From DASTGO01 sp035719045 (lineage in GTDB: Bacteria > Actinomycetota > Actinomycetes > Actinomycetales > Kineosporiaceae), in the NCBI GenBank assembly GCA_035719045.1, contig DASTGO010000016.1, positions 1 to 20,987 of the forward strand: DNA of 20,987 nt, written 5' to 3'. A program made the position numbers and the translations under genes. Shown here in pieces: positions 1-6,481 of the stretch. The notes under the pieces are model-generated. The model was not told the origin of the DNA. It did not search any database and worked only from the letters and a program-made list of their open reading frames with translations. Every line of letters begins with the position of its first letter. The first letter of the stretch is position 1.

Positions 1-1
1 A

Positions 2-472
2 CCATCCGGCCAACGACCCGGCCCGGCCGATCCCGGACAGCTACCCGACAACCCGGACGACTGGACCGAACTCGCCGACTGGACCGAACTCGCCGACCTG
101 CTGGAGAACGACAACCGGCAGGAACTCGCCGGCTTGCCGGATCTGCCGGTGATGGATCCCCTGGTGGGTTCGCCGGGTGGACCGGAACCGGACCGCGCCC
201 CGGAGCCTGACCTGGACCAGGGGGGACCTGACCTGTCGTGGTTGCGGCGGCTGATGCCGGACAACCAGCCCCCGCCAGCGCCGGCGCCCGCCCCGACCCC
301 CGGGCTGCCACCCGCCGAGACGAACGCCCCGGATGCCTCGCCTCCACCGAATCGCACCCACACCGGGGATATCCCGCCCGGGACGACCTGGGGTGGATCA
401 CACAAGCGCGCCCGGGACGAGGAACCCCGGCCCGGTTCGGGCGGCAAACGCGTGGCGCGACAAGGGGAATAG
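2..472 (+). CDS. C-terminal part of a low-complexity Pro/Asp-rich protein (5' end outside window)
   Basis: The frame is open from the first codon of the window to a TAG at 470-472, so this is a 3' fragment of a longer gene; the TTG at 134 need not be the true start. The visible 156 residues are rich in Pro, Asp and Gly. They begin with an exact 18-bp tandem duplication (59-94) that encodes DWTELA twice, followed by a Leu-rich short helix-like stretch and then a Pro/Ala linker. The extreme C terminus is basic (SHKRARDEE, then GGKRVARQ). No enzymatic motif is visible. The mixture of acidic/Pro linker, 6-residue repeats and basic tail resembles the C-terminal portion of the giant protein at 7766-12907, so it may be the tail of a similar large protein. 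That link is inference only; there is no clear sequence homology. Confidence 0.6.
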   Translation, partial: PSGQRPGPADPGQLPDNPDDWTELADWTELADLLENDNRQELAGLPDLPVMDPLVGSPGGPEPDRAPEPDLDQGGPDLSWLRRLMPDNQPPPAPAPAPTPGLPPAETNAPDASPPPNRTHTGDIPPGTTWGGSHKRARDEEPRPGSGGKRVARQGE

Positions 473-521
473 ACGATCACGGGGCCCTGCTCCTGAACAG
501 CTGGGTGGGCTGCTGCGGGGT

Positions 522-551
522 GACCTTTTCGAGGTCTGGAAACGCTTCCAG
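522..551. terminator. Two adjacent short hairpins after the truncated gene
   Basis: GACCT (522-526) pairs with AGGTC (532-536) around a TTTCG loop. CTGGAA (536-541) pairs with TTCCAG (546-551) around ACGC. They lie 50-80 bp past the stop codon at 472 and could end that transcript. There is no T-tract, as is common in high-GC genomes, so the terminator role is inferred. Confidence 0.35.
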
Positions 552-684
552 CAACCGAAACCGTCACCGCCAGGGACACCACTCAGACCATCAGGTCGCC
601 TGTAGATCTCCTGCGGAGTCTCCTGACGGCCGAGCACCTCGACAGGCCCCCGACGTTGACGGATGACGGTTTCACGTCAGGGGA

Positions 685-714
685 TTGACCGTTGCCTGTG
701 ACCCTGCTCATACT
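685..714 (+). promoter_or_regulatory. Candidate sigma-70-type promoter for the liv operon
   Basis: A -35 hexamer TTGACC (685-690) and a -10 hexamer CATACT (709-714) are separated by 18 bp. They are the best match in the region and lie about 120 bp upstream of the substrate-binding-protein start at 834. Transcription would start near 721. Confidence 0.5.
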
Positions 715-734
715 TCCGACCACTCGCTCCATCG

Positions 735-747
735 TCAGGTTTCCTGA
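735..747. promoter_or_regulatory. Palindromic operator candidate TCAGG-TTT-CCTGA
   Basis: A perfect 5-3-5 inverted repeat lies some 20-25 bp downstream of the -10 box, where a bound repressor would block transcription. A further TCAGG at 759-763 can pair with CCTGA at 743-747. The only regulator gene in the operon is the MarR gene at 5494-5994, so MarR autoregulation of the operon is the natural hypothesis. No experimental or family-specific motif supports it directly. Confidence 0.4.
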
Positions 748-785
748 TGAGTCCTTCCTCAGGCCGCCGAGCGCGGCGAGTCATG

Positions 786-810
786 CCCGCATGCGCGGGT
801 GAGGTCCCGC
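786..810 (+). promoter_or_regulatory. Mutually exclusive leader hairpins before the substrate-binding-protein gene
   Basis: GCGGG (795-799) can pair either with the upstream CCCGC (786-790, loop ATGC) or with the downstream CCCGC (806-810, loop TGAGGT). The region ends 13 nt before the Shine-Dalgarno at 824-827. The two pairings exclude each other, which could affect translation initiation. The stems are only 5 bp, so this is tentative. Confidence 0.25.
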
Positions 811-833
811 AGGCTTCAACATCGGAGTTGACC

Positions 834-2051
834 ATGGGTAGCAGGACGTTGACCGCGCTCGCGCTCGCCGGGGGTCTCGCCCTGGCCGGATGCGGCGGCA
901 CGAACAGCAGCAGCGGTGGCAGCAGCAGCGGCAGCGGTGCGGCGGACAAGGGCCCGATCAAGATCGGCGCGGTGGTCCCCCTGACCGGCCCGTACTCCCC
1001 GCTCGGGACCGGTGACAAGGCCGCCATCGAGCAGGAGGTCAAGCGGATCAACGCCGCCGGCGGTGTCCTCGGCCGCCAGCTCGACGTGACCGTCGTCGAC
1101 GACAAGAGCGACGTCACGCAGTCGGTCACCGAGTACAACAAGATGGCGGCGGACAAGTCCTACAGCGCGATCCTGTCCTCCTCCAACGCCTCCGCCTCCG
1201 CCGCGGTCGGCCCGAGCGCGATCAGCACCAAGACCCCGACCCTGGCCCTGAGCCCGATCAGCGCCTACTCGAGCGGCAGCAACCCCTACGCCTTCACCGT
1301 CCCCGCGACGCCCGAGGTCTACTCGGCGAAGATGGCGGAGTACTTCGCCGCCGCCGGGATCAAGACCCTCGCGATCGCCTACAACGGCAAGGACATCTAC
1401 GGCAAGACCGGCAACGAGTCCACCAAGGCGGCCGTGGCCAAGAACGGCATCAACGTCGTGGTCGACGAGCCGATCGACCCGGGCAGCACCGACTTCACCC
1501 CGCTGATCCAGAAGGTCAAGGACGCCAAGCCGGATGCCTTCCTGGTGTGGTGCGCCGGCCCGGCCCCGGTCATCATCACCAAGCAGTTCCAGGGCGCCGG
1601 GATCAAGCTCGTGCTCACCGGCGCGAACGCCTCCAACCTGTTCACCAAGCCGGCCGGCCCTGCCGCCGAGGGCGTCGTGATGGGCAGCAGCATCGCGGTC
1701 GCCGGCGCCGAGGTCCCCGCCGGCCCGCTGAAGAGCGAGATCGACACCTTCGCCCAGCCCTGGCTGACCGCCAACAGCAACGTGTACCCGCCGCAGTTCG
1801 CCTTCGACGGCGTCACCGGCATCCGCCTGCTGAAGGCCGCCATCGAGAAGGCCAAGTCGAGCGACCGTGAGGCGATCCGCAACGCGCTGGAGAGCCTGGA
1901 CGTGCTCACCCCGATCGGTCACTTCACCTACTCCAAGACCGACCACGCGGGCCTGCAGGCCGACGCGATCGCCATGGTCGAGGTGAAGGGCGGCGCCTTC
2001 GTGGCCACCGACTTCACCAAGCAGCAGTTCGCCACCAACCTGCCCAAGTAA
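834..2051 (+). CDS. ABC transporter substrate-binding lipoprotein (branched-chain amino acid / HAAT family, Peripla_BP_6 type)
   Basis: This 405-residue lipoprotein captures the solute outside the membrane for the LivHM-LivGF importer encoded immediately downstream. The ATG at 834 is preferred over an upstream in-frame ATG at 747. It has GGAG 6 nt upstream (824-827) and gives a proper signal peptide: MGSR, a hydrophobic core, and the lipobox LAGC with the lipidated Cys at residue 20. A Ser/Gly-rich tether follows (about 21-40), then the type I periplasmic-binding fold. The fold starts at IKIGAVVPLTGPYSPLG and includes INAAGGVLGRQLDVTVVDDKSD, typical of LivJ/LivK proteins. The gene is first in a five-gene transport operon, 48 bp before the ATPase gene. 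Amino acids are the default ligand, but relatives bind amides, urea or aromatic compounds, so the substrate is uncertain. Confidence 0.9.
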   Translation: MGSRTLTALALAGGLALAGCGGTNSSSGGSSSGSGAADKGPIKIGAVVPLTGPYSPLGTGDKAAIEQEVKRINAAGGVLGRQLDVTVVDDKSDVTQSVTEYNKMAADKSYSAILSSSNASASAAVGPSAISTKTPTLALSPISAYSSGSNPYAFTVPATPEVYSAKMAEYFAAAGIKTLAIAYNGKDIYGKTGNESTKAAVAKNGINVVVDEPIDPGSTDFTPLIQKVKDAKPDAFLVWCAGPAPVIITKQFQGAGIKLVLTGANASNLFTKPAGPAAEGVVMGSSIAVAGAEVPAGPLKSEIDTFAQPWLTANSNVYPPQFAFDGVTGIRLLKAAIEKAKSSDREAIRNALESLDVLTPIGHFTYSKTDHAGLQADAIAMVEVKGGAFVATDFTKQQFATNLPK

Positions 2052-2099
2052 CCACCGGCCCAGCGACGACAGGCCGGTGCCGGCCCGGGAGCGTGCGAC

Positions 2100-2897
2100 A
2101 TGGAAGCGAATCAGGCCGACGCAGTCCTGCTGCGGCTGGACCACGTCTCCCGGGCCTTCGGCGGGGTGTTCGCCACGCGGGACGTCAGCCTCGACGTCCC
2201 GCGCGGCGAGCTCCGCGGAGTCATCGGCCCGAACGGTGCCGGCAAGTCCACCCTGTTCAACCTGATCAGCGGTCACCTGCGCCCGGACTCCGGCACGGTG
2301 ACCCTGGCCGGGCGCCGGATCGACCGGCTGCCACCCCATACCCGGGCTCGGCTCGGCGTGGCGATCGTCTTCCAGGGCGCCCGGCTGTTCGGCCGGATGT
2401 CCGTGCTGGAGAACGTCATGGTCGGCGCCCACGCCCGGACGCAGGCCGGCCTGGCCTCGGCCGTGCTGCGGCTGCCGCGCCACCGCCGCGAGGAACGGAT
2501 GATCGCCGACTCCGCGCGGGAGGCCCTGGCCCAGGTGGGCCTGGCCGACTGGGCGGCCCGCGACGCCTCCGGACTGCCGCTGGGCCAGCAGCGGCGGCTG
2601 CAGGTGGCCCGGGCGCTGGTGGCCCGGCCCGACCTGCTCCTGCTCGACGAGCCCGCCTCGGGGCTGCGTGCCAGCGAACGGGCCGAACTGGCCGACCTCA
2701 TCACGCAACTGCGGTCCACCGGGACCACGATCATGCTCGTCGAGCACGACGTCGCCCTGGTGACCAGGCTGGCGGACCGGATCACCGTCCTGGAGCTGGG
2801 CCAGGTGATCGCCGACGGCACCCCGGACGAGATCCGGTCCGACCCCCGCGTCATCGACGCCTACCTCGGAGCGGAGCGCCTCGGTGCTGGACATTGA
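2100..2897 (+). CDS. livG: HAAT-family ABC transporter ATP-binding protein LivG
   Basis: This 265-residue cytoplasmic ATPase is one of the two nucleotide-binding subunits of the importer. Visible motifs are Walker A GPNGAGKST at 43-51, the Q-loop FQGARLF at 91-97, an ABC signature LPLGQQRRL at 159-167 (the variant typical of LivG rather than LSGGQ), Walker B LLLLDEP at 179-185 and the switch His in LVEHD (His216). The C terminus, with DPRVIDAYLGAE, is also LivG-like. The ATG at 2100 has GGGAG at 2087-2091, 8 nt upstream. The 3' end overlaps livF by 14 nt, indicating translational coupling. Confidence 0.93.
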   Translation: MEANQADAVLLRLDHVSRAFGGVFATRDVSLDVPRGELRGVIGPNGAGKSTLFNLISGHLRPDSGTVTLAGRRIDRLPPHTRARLGVAIVFQGARLFGRMSVLENVMVGAHARTQAGLASAVLRLPRHRREERMIADSAREALAQVGLADWAARDASGLPLGQQRRLQVARALVARPDLLLLDEPASGLRASERAELADLITQLRSTGTTIMLVEHDVALVTRLADRITVLELGQVIADGTPDEIRSDPRVIDAYLGAERLGAGH

Positions 2898-3609
2898 ACG
2901 ACTGGTCGTCCGCTACGGCGCGGCGACCGCCCTGGACGGTGTCGACCTGCGCCTGGACACCGGCGAGATGGTCGCGCTCGTCGGGCCGAACGGCGCCGGC
3001 AAGACCACGCTGGTGAACGCGGTCAGCGGCCTGGTGCCGGTCGCCTCCGGGCGGATCGAATGCCGCGGCCGGGTCGCCCAGGTCCCCGAGGGCCGGCAGA
3101 TGTTCGGCGACCTCACCGTCGAGGACAACCTGCGGCTGGGTGCCTGGAAGGCGAAAAGCCGTGACCCGCAACGGGTCTACGAGCTGCTGCCGGACCTGAA
3201 GGACCGGGCCCGCCAGCTGGCCGGGACGCTGTCCGGCGGCCAGCAGCAGATGGTGGCCATCGGCCGCGCCCTGATGGCCGACCCCGACCTGCTGGTGATC
3301 GACGAGCTGTCCCTGGGCCTCGCCCCGCTCGTGGTCGCCGACCTGGCCCGGCACCTGGTCACCCTGAACCAGGAACGGGGCACCACGATCCTGCTCATCG
3401 AGCAGGAGGTCGGCCTGGCGTTCTCGATCTGCAGCCGGGCGTACCTGCTGGAGGCCGGGCGGATCGCCGCGTCCGGCACGAGCGCGGAACTGGCGGACAG
3501 CCCGGCCGTGCTGCAGGCCTACCTCGGCGACATCGGCACCGCAGCCGCGGCCGGCGCCACCACGGCCGCACCCGCGGCGGAACACGCACAGTCGGGAGCG
3601 GACCGGTGA
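2884..3609 (+). CDS. livF: HAAT-family ABC transporter ATP-binding protein LivF
   Basis: This 241-residue second ATPase of the importer has Walker A GPNGAGKTT at 34-42, the LivF-type segment VPEGRQMFGDLTVEDNL around 68-83, a canonical signature LSGGQQQM at 116-123, and Walker B LLVIDELSLGLAP at 136-148. Two differences from a generic ABC ATPase are visible. The usual Pro after Walker B Glu is Leu, and the switch position reads IEQ instead of VEH; Gln here is usual for LivF. An Ala-rich tail of about 24 residues follows the conserved QAYLGD end. The GTG at 2884 lies inside the end of livG and has GGAG at 2873-2876. The stop overlaps the livH start as GTGA. Confidence 0.93.
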   Translation: MLDIERLVVRYGAATALDGVDLRLDTGEMVALVGPNGAGKTTLVNAVSGLVPVASGRIECRGRVAQVPEGRQMFGDLTVEDNLRLGAWKAKSRDPQRVYELLPDLKDRARQLAGTLSGGQQQMVAIGRALMADPDLLVIDELSLGLAPLVVADLARHLVTLNQERGTTILLIEQEVGLAFSICSRAYLLEAGRIAASGTSAELADSPAVLQAYLGDIGTAAAAGATTAAPAAEHAQSGADR

Positions 3610-4460
3610 ACGACCTCCTCACGTACCTCATCTCCGGGATCGCCCTCGGCTCGTCCTTCGCCCTGATCGGCAGCGGTTTCGTGATCGCCTACCGGGTGAC
3701 CCAGGTGGTCAACCTGGCCCAGGGCTCGCTGGCGGTCTTCGGCGGGCTGATCTCCTACTCGCTGCTGCAGGGTGTGCTCCCGCACGGGATCGCGGAACTG
3801 GTCGCCGTCCTCGGCAGCGCCGTGGTCGGGCTCGTCGTCGGGGTGGTCGCGATCGGGCGCCGGGGCACCGACCCCCTGCTGTCGCTCATCATCACCCTGG
3901 GCCTGTCCATCTTCTCCTCCGCGGTGATCATCCTGATCTGGGGGCAGGACCCGGTGTCCCCGCCGGGGCTGACCGGTCGGGTGAGCATCGCCGGGGCCGA
4001 GGTCGAACGGCAGCGGCTGCTCATCGTGGTCGCCACGATGGTCACCTTCGCCGCGCTCACGTTCTTCCTCACCCGCACCTACCTGGGCAAGGGCCTGACC
4101 GCCTGCGCCTCCAACCCGCGGGCGGCCAGGCTGGTCGGCATCGACGTGCGCCGGATGGGCCTGATCGCCTTCGGGCTCGCCGGGGCGCTCGGCGGCCTGG
4201 CGGGCGTGCTGGTCGCCCCGACCAGTGCGATCTCGTTCTCCTCCGATCTTCCGTTGGCGCTCAACGGTTTCGCGGCCGCCATCTTCGGCCGGCTGAGCAG
4301 CCCGCTGCGCACCCTCGCCGGCGGACTGCTGCTGGGGATCGTCAGCCAGCTGGTCGCCGGCTACCTGCGCGGCTCGTTCCAGACCGAGGTGGCGCTGGCC
4401 ATGATGTTGCTGGTCATGGTGCTGCGCAGCCAGGACTTCGTGGCGGAGGAGGCCAAGTGA
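3606..4460 (+). CDS. livH: HAAT-family ABC transporter permease LivH
   Basis: This 284-residue integral membrane permease forms the translocation pore with LivM. About eight hydrophobic segments are visible. The N-terminal LISGIALGSSFALIGSGFVIAYRVTQ and NLAQGSLAVFGG segments are diagnostic of the LivH family (compare G-x-x-N-x-A-x-G in E. coli LivH). The cytoplasmic coupling loop that contacts the ATPases lies around 160-185 (GLTACASNPRAARLVGIDV). GTG at 3606 overlaps the livF stop by 4 nt, with GGGAG at 3594-3598. It is coupled the same way to livM downstream. Confidence 0.92.
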   Translation: MNDLLTYLISGIALGSSFALIGSGFVIAYRVTQVVNLAQGSLAVFGGLISYSLLQGVLPHGIAELVAVLGSAVVGLVVGVVAIGRRGTDPLLSLIITLGLSIFSSAVIILIWGQDPVSPPGLTGRVSIAGAEVERQRLLIVVATMVTFAALTFFLTRTYLGKGLTACASNPRAARLVGIDVRRMGLIAFGLAGALGGLAGVLVAPTSAISFSSDLPLALNGFAAAIFGRLSSPLRTLAGGLLLGIVSQLVAGYLRGSFQTEVALAMMLLVMVLRSQDFVAEEAK

Positions 4461-5497
4461 GCGGCAGCACCGCAACGGTCGGCACGGGCGGAGTGCAGGC
4501 CGCCGCCCCGCGGGCACGGATCCGCGGCCAGCAGGTGCTGCTGGCCGTGGGGGTCGTGGTCGCGCTCGCGGCACCGATGGTGCTGTCCGACCTGACGTTC
4601 TTCGTCACCATGGTGCTCAGCGCGGTCATCGTCACCGGGCTGTCCCTGCTGATGGGATATGCGGGGCAGGCCTCGCTCGGGCAGGGTGCCTTCATGGCGG
4701 TGGGCGCGCTGACGGTGGCCCTGCTGACCACCAGGGCCGGGGCTCCCCCGCTGCTGGCCCTGCTGGCGGCACCGGTGATGTCGGCGCTGTTCGCGCTCGT
4801 GGTCGGCGTCCCGCTGCTGCGGCTGCGCGGGCACTACCTCGCCTTCGGCACCCTCGCTCTGCTGCTCATCGTCACGGGCGCGATGTCGAGCATCGACGCC
4901 CTCGGCGGACCCTTCGGGATCAGCGGGATCCCTGCCTTCGGGATCGGCGCCTGGACGATCGACAGCCCGCGCCAGTACGCCTACCTGGCGCTGGCCTGCC
5001 TGGCCTGCGTCCTCCTGGTCACCCGCAACGTCATCCACAGCCGGTTCGGCCGCGGGATCCGGGCCCTGGCCGGCAGCGAGTCGGCCGCGGAGTCCGCCGG
5101 GGTTCCCGTGATGCGGGCCAAGCTCGCCGTGTTCGCCCTGTCCGCGGCCTATGCCGGGCTGGCCGGTGCGGTGTCGGTCTTCTTCACCCCGTTCGTCAAC
5201 CCGGACTCCTTCCCGCCGCTGGCCTCGTTCAGCTACGTGGTGATGGCGGTGATCGGCGGGCTCGGCACGCTGTGGGGCGGAGTCCTGGGCGCGGTGCTGG
5301 TGTCGGCGCTCATCCAGGGCCTGAACAGCCTCAGTAGCATGCCGTCGATGCCCCCGACCGCCGCACCCATCCTGCAGTACGCCGGTTACGCCGTCGTCCT
5401 GGTCGCCGCGCTGCTGTACCTGCCCCGGGGACTGGCCCCGGCGCTGGCCGCGCTGCCCGGCCTGCGCCGCAACTGGGCGGCCCGGGCCCGGTCGTGA
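4457..5497 (+). CDS. livM: HAAT-family ABC transporter permease LivM
   Basis: This 346-residue second permease has an Ala/Arg-rich cytoplasmic N terminus of about 24 residues, then roughly nine hydrophobic segments. The family hallmark GYAGQASLGQGAFMAVGA is at 67-84, LRLRGHYLAFGTLA at 121-134, and the ATPase-coupling loop GRGIRALAGSESAAESAGV at 198-216. IGGLGTLWGGVLGAV (266-280) is also typical. The start is GTG at 4457, overlapping livH, with a very strong GGAGGAGG at 4445-4452. The C-terminal end overlaps the MarR start as GTGA. Confidence 0.92.
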   Translation: MSGSTATVGTGGVQAAAPRARIRGQQVLLAVGVVVALAAPMVLSDLTFFVTMVLSAVIVTGLSLLMGYAGQASLGQGAFMAVGALTVALLTTRAGAPPLLALLAAPVMSALFALVVGVPLLRLRGHYLAFGTLALLLIVTGAMSSIDALGGPFGISGIPAFGIGAWTIDSPRQYAYLALACLACVLLVTRNVIHSRFGRGIRALAGSESAAESAGVPVMRAKLAVFALSAAYAGLAGAVSVFFTPFVNPDSFPPLASFSYVVMAVIGGLGTLWGGVLGAVLVSALIQGLNSLSSMPSMPPTAAPILQYAGYAVVLVAALLYLPRGLAPALAALPGLRRNWAARARS

Positions 5498-5994
5498 ACC
5501 CCTCGACCGAGGCGGCCCGGACCCGCAGGCGGTTCCGGCCCGGGAACCCGGCATCCCTGCTGTACCTGGTCAAGCAGCTCGAGCTCGCGGTGACCGCGGA
5601 GATGGAACGGGTGACGAGCATCGCCACCCTCACCCCCGTCCAGTACACCGCCCTGACCACCCTGGAACGCCATCCCGGGATCACCTCCGCACAGCTGGCC
5701 CGCACCTCGTTCGTCCGCGCCCAGTCGATGGCCGAACTGGTGAACACGCTGATGCGGCGGGGGCTGATCAGCCGGGAACGCGACCCCAGGGACGGCCGCC
5801 ACTACCTGCTCTCGCTCACCCCCGAGGGGGCCGCTCTGGTGGAGTCCCTGAGCGGCCCGGTCAGCACCATCGAGCGGCTGATGCTGGCGGACCTGGAGCC
5901 CGAGGAGATCGAGCAACTGCGCCGCCACCTGGACCGCTGCCGCCGGGCCCTGGCCGTCACCGACCCCGGCGGACCCGGAAGGTCCCGGCGCTGA
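5494..5994 (+). CDS. MarR-family transcriptional regulator, last gene of the liv operon
   Basis: This 166-residue winged-helix regulator starts at a GTG (5494) that overlaps the livM stop, so it is translated together with the transporter. A basic N-terminal arm (1-20) is followed by a dimerisation helix, a helix-turn-helix at about 64-91 (ITSAQLARTSFVRAQSMAELVNTL), and a beta-wing with the typical DPRDGRH at 97-103 followed by LSLTPEG. C-terminal helices complete the dimer interface. MarR proteins usually repress and are released by small ligands. Its place at the end of the operon suggests feedback control, possibly sensing the transported solute, through a palindrome such as 735-747. The ligand and operator are not established. 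Confidence 0.9.
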   Translation: MNPSTEAARTRRRFRPGNPASLLYLVKQLELAVTAEMERVTSIATLTPVQYTALTTLERHPGITSAQLARTSFVRAQSMAELVNTLMRRGLISRERDPRDGRHYLLSLTPEGAALVESLSGPVSTIERLMLADLEPEEIEQLRRHLDRCRRALAVTDPGGPGRSRR

Positions 5995-6057
5995 ACGGGT
6001 TGCGCACACCCGGGCGTCCGCGGCAGGAGCTGGGAACCACTGGGCCCGGACCCACAT

Positions 6058-6127
6058 CCGAGCCACGCGATCACGCGGATCCTGCCGGGTAGGCTCACCC
6101 GCCCGGGTCCGCGATCGCGTGGCTCGG
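6058..6127. repeat. Long near-perfect inverted repeat (potential 70-nt hairpin) between MarR and the lipoprotein gene
   Basis: The left arm CCGAGCCACGCGATC (6058-6072) is the exact reverse complement of 6113-6127. After a two-base bulge (6073-6074) the stem continues: 6075-6082 against 6105-6112 with one G-T mismatch. The central 22 bp contain a weak -10-like TAGGCT (6090-6095). The right arm ends 8 bp before the Shine-Dalgarno of the next gene. It could terminate the liv operon, act as an operator pair looping over a promoter, or fold in the mRNA leader. There is no T-run. Confidence 0.6.
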
Positions 6128-6148
6128 ACAGTTCGGGAGGAAACGAAC

Positions 6149-6481
6149 GTGACACGTGACATCGGGCGGCGGCGCAGGTCGGCCAGCGTGAGCATCTGCC
6201 TGGTGGCCCTCACCGCGGCCGCGATGACCGGCTGCAGCAGCGGACCCGACTACCAGGGGGTGTGCCAGGACGATCACACCTCGACCCGGGTGGACGACGA
6301 GCACTGCGGCAGCGGCGGCGGCGGCAGCGGCGGGAGCGGTGGGCACTGGGTCTACTACCGCAACGGGGAACGGGTGCCGGCGGTCGGCGAGAAGCTGTCC
6401 GGTGGCAGCCTGACTGCGCCGCACGGGGCGTCGGTGGAACGCGGCGGGTTCGGCCGTGGCGGCGGGACCGTGGGCGGATGA
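6149..6481 (+). CDS. Small Gly-rich lipoprotein, possible YgiB/DUF1190-like partner of the ATP-grasp enzyme
   Basis: This protein of 110 residues has a basic N terminus (RDIGRRRRS), a hydrophobic segment and the lipobox MTGC with lipidated Cys29. The mature part has two further Cys (39 and 53) flanking an acidic stretch, a Gly/Ser run, then YYRNGERVPAVG and a terminal RGGFGRGG. GTG at 6149 was chosen over 6119 because GGGAGG (6135-6140) lies 8 nt upstream. The stop overlaps the next start as ATGA. In E. coli the GSP-synthase-like genes ygiC and yjfC each have a small DUF1190 lipoprotein neighbour (ygiB, yjfM). From memory those end in a similar GGFG motif. The equivalence is an inference from context and that motif, not from overall similarity. 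Confidence 0.75.
   Translation: MTRDIGRRRRSASVSICLVALTAAAMTGCSSGPDYQGVCQDDHTSTRVDDEHCGSGGGGSGGSGGHWVYYRNGERVPAVGEKLSGGSLTAPHGASVERGGFGRGGGTVGG

Larger units (their letters stand above)
473..833 (+). other. 361-bp gene-free region: 3' hairpins, promoter and leader of the ABC transporter operon
   Basis: No convincing gene lies here. The first half contains two back-to-back hairpins (522-551) after the upstream gene. The second half contains a sigma-70-like promoter (685-714), a palindrome just downstream of it (735-747), and a leader of about 110 nt with short competing hairpins (786-810). The heptamer CGTCAGG occurs at 675-681 and 733-739, with its inverse CCTGACG at 622-628. The promoter is therefore bracketed by copies of the same word, which may be regulator half-sites. 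Confidence 0.5.

Noticed and set aside
744..751. CTGATGAG resembling the hammerhead ribozyme core
   Set aside because: No GAAA box or matching stems follow at the required positions, so the match is an 8-mer coincidence.
747..833. Upstream in-frame start for the substrate-binding protein
   Set aside because: It would place 29 polar residues before the lipoprotein signal peptide, and the ATG at 834 has the correct Shine-Dalgarno and lipobox spacing.
2574..2597. LivG signature LPLGQQ lacking the usual Ser of LSGGQ
   Set aside because: LivG proteins commonly deviate at this position (for example Ala in E. coli LivG). It is not evidence of inactivity.
816..2894. Long minus-strand ORF (about 690 codons) opposite the substrate-binding protein and livG
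   Set aside because: It is an antisense shadow caused by high third-position GC. The plus-strand proteins have clear motifs, and the antisense product is Gly/Arg/Asp low complexity with no domain.
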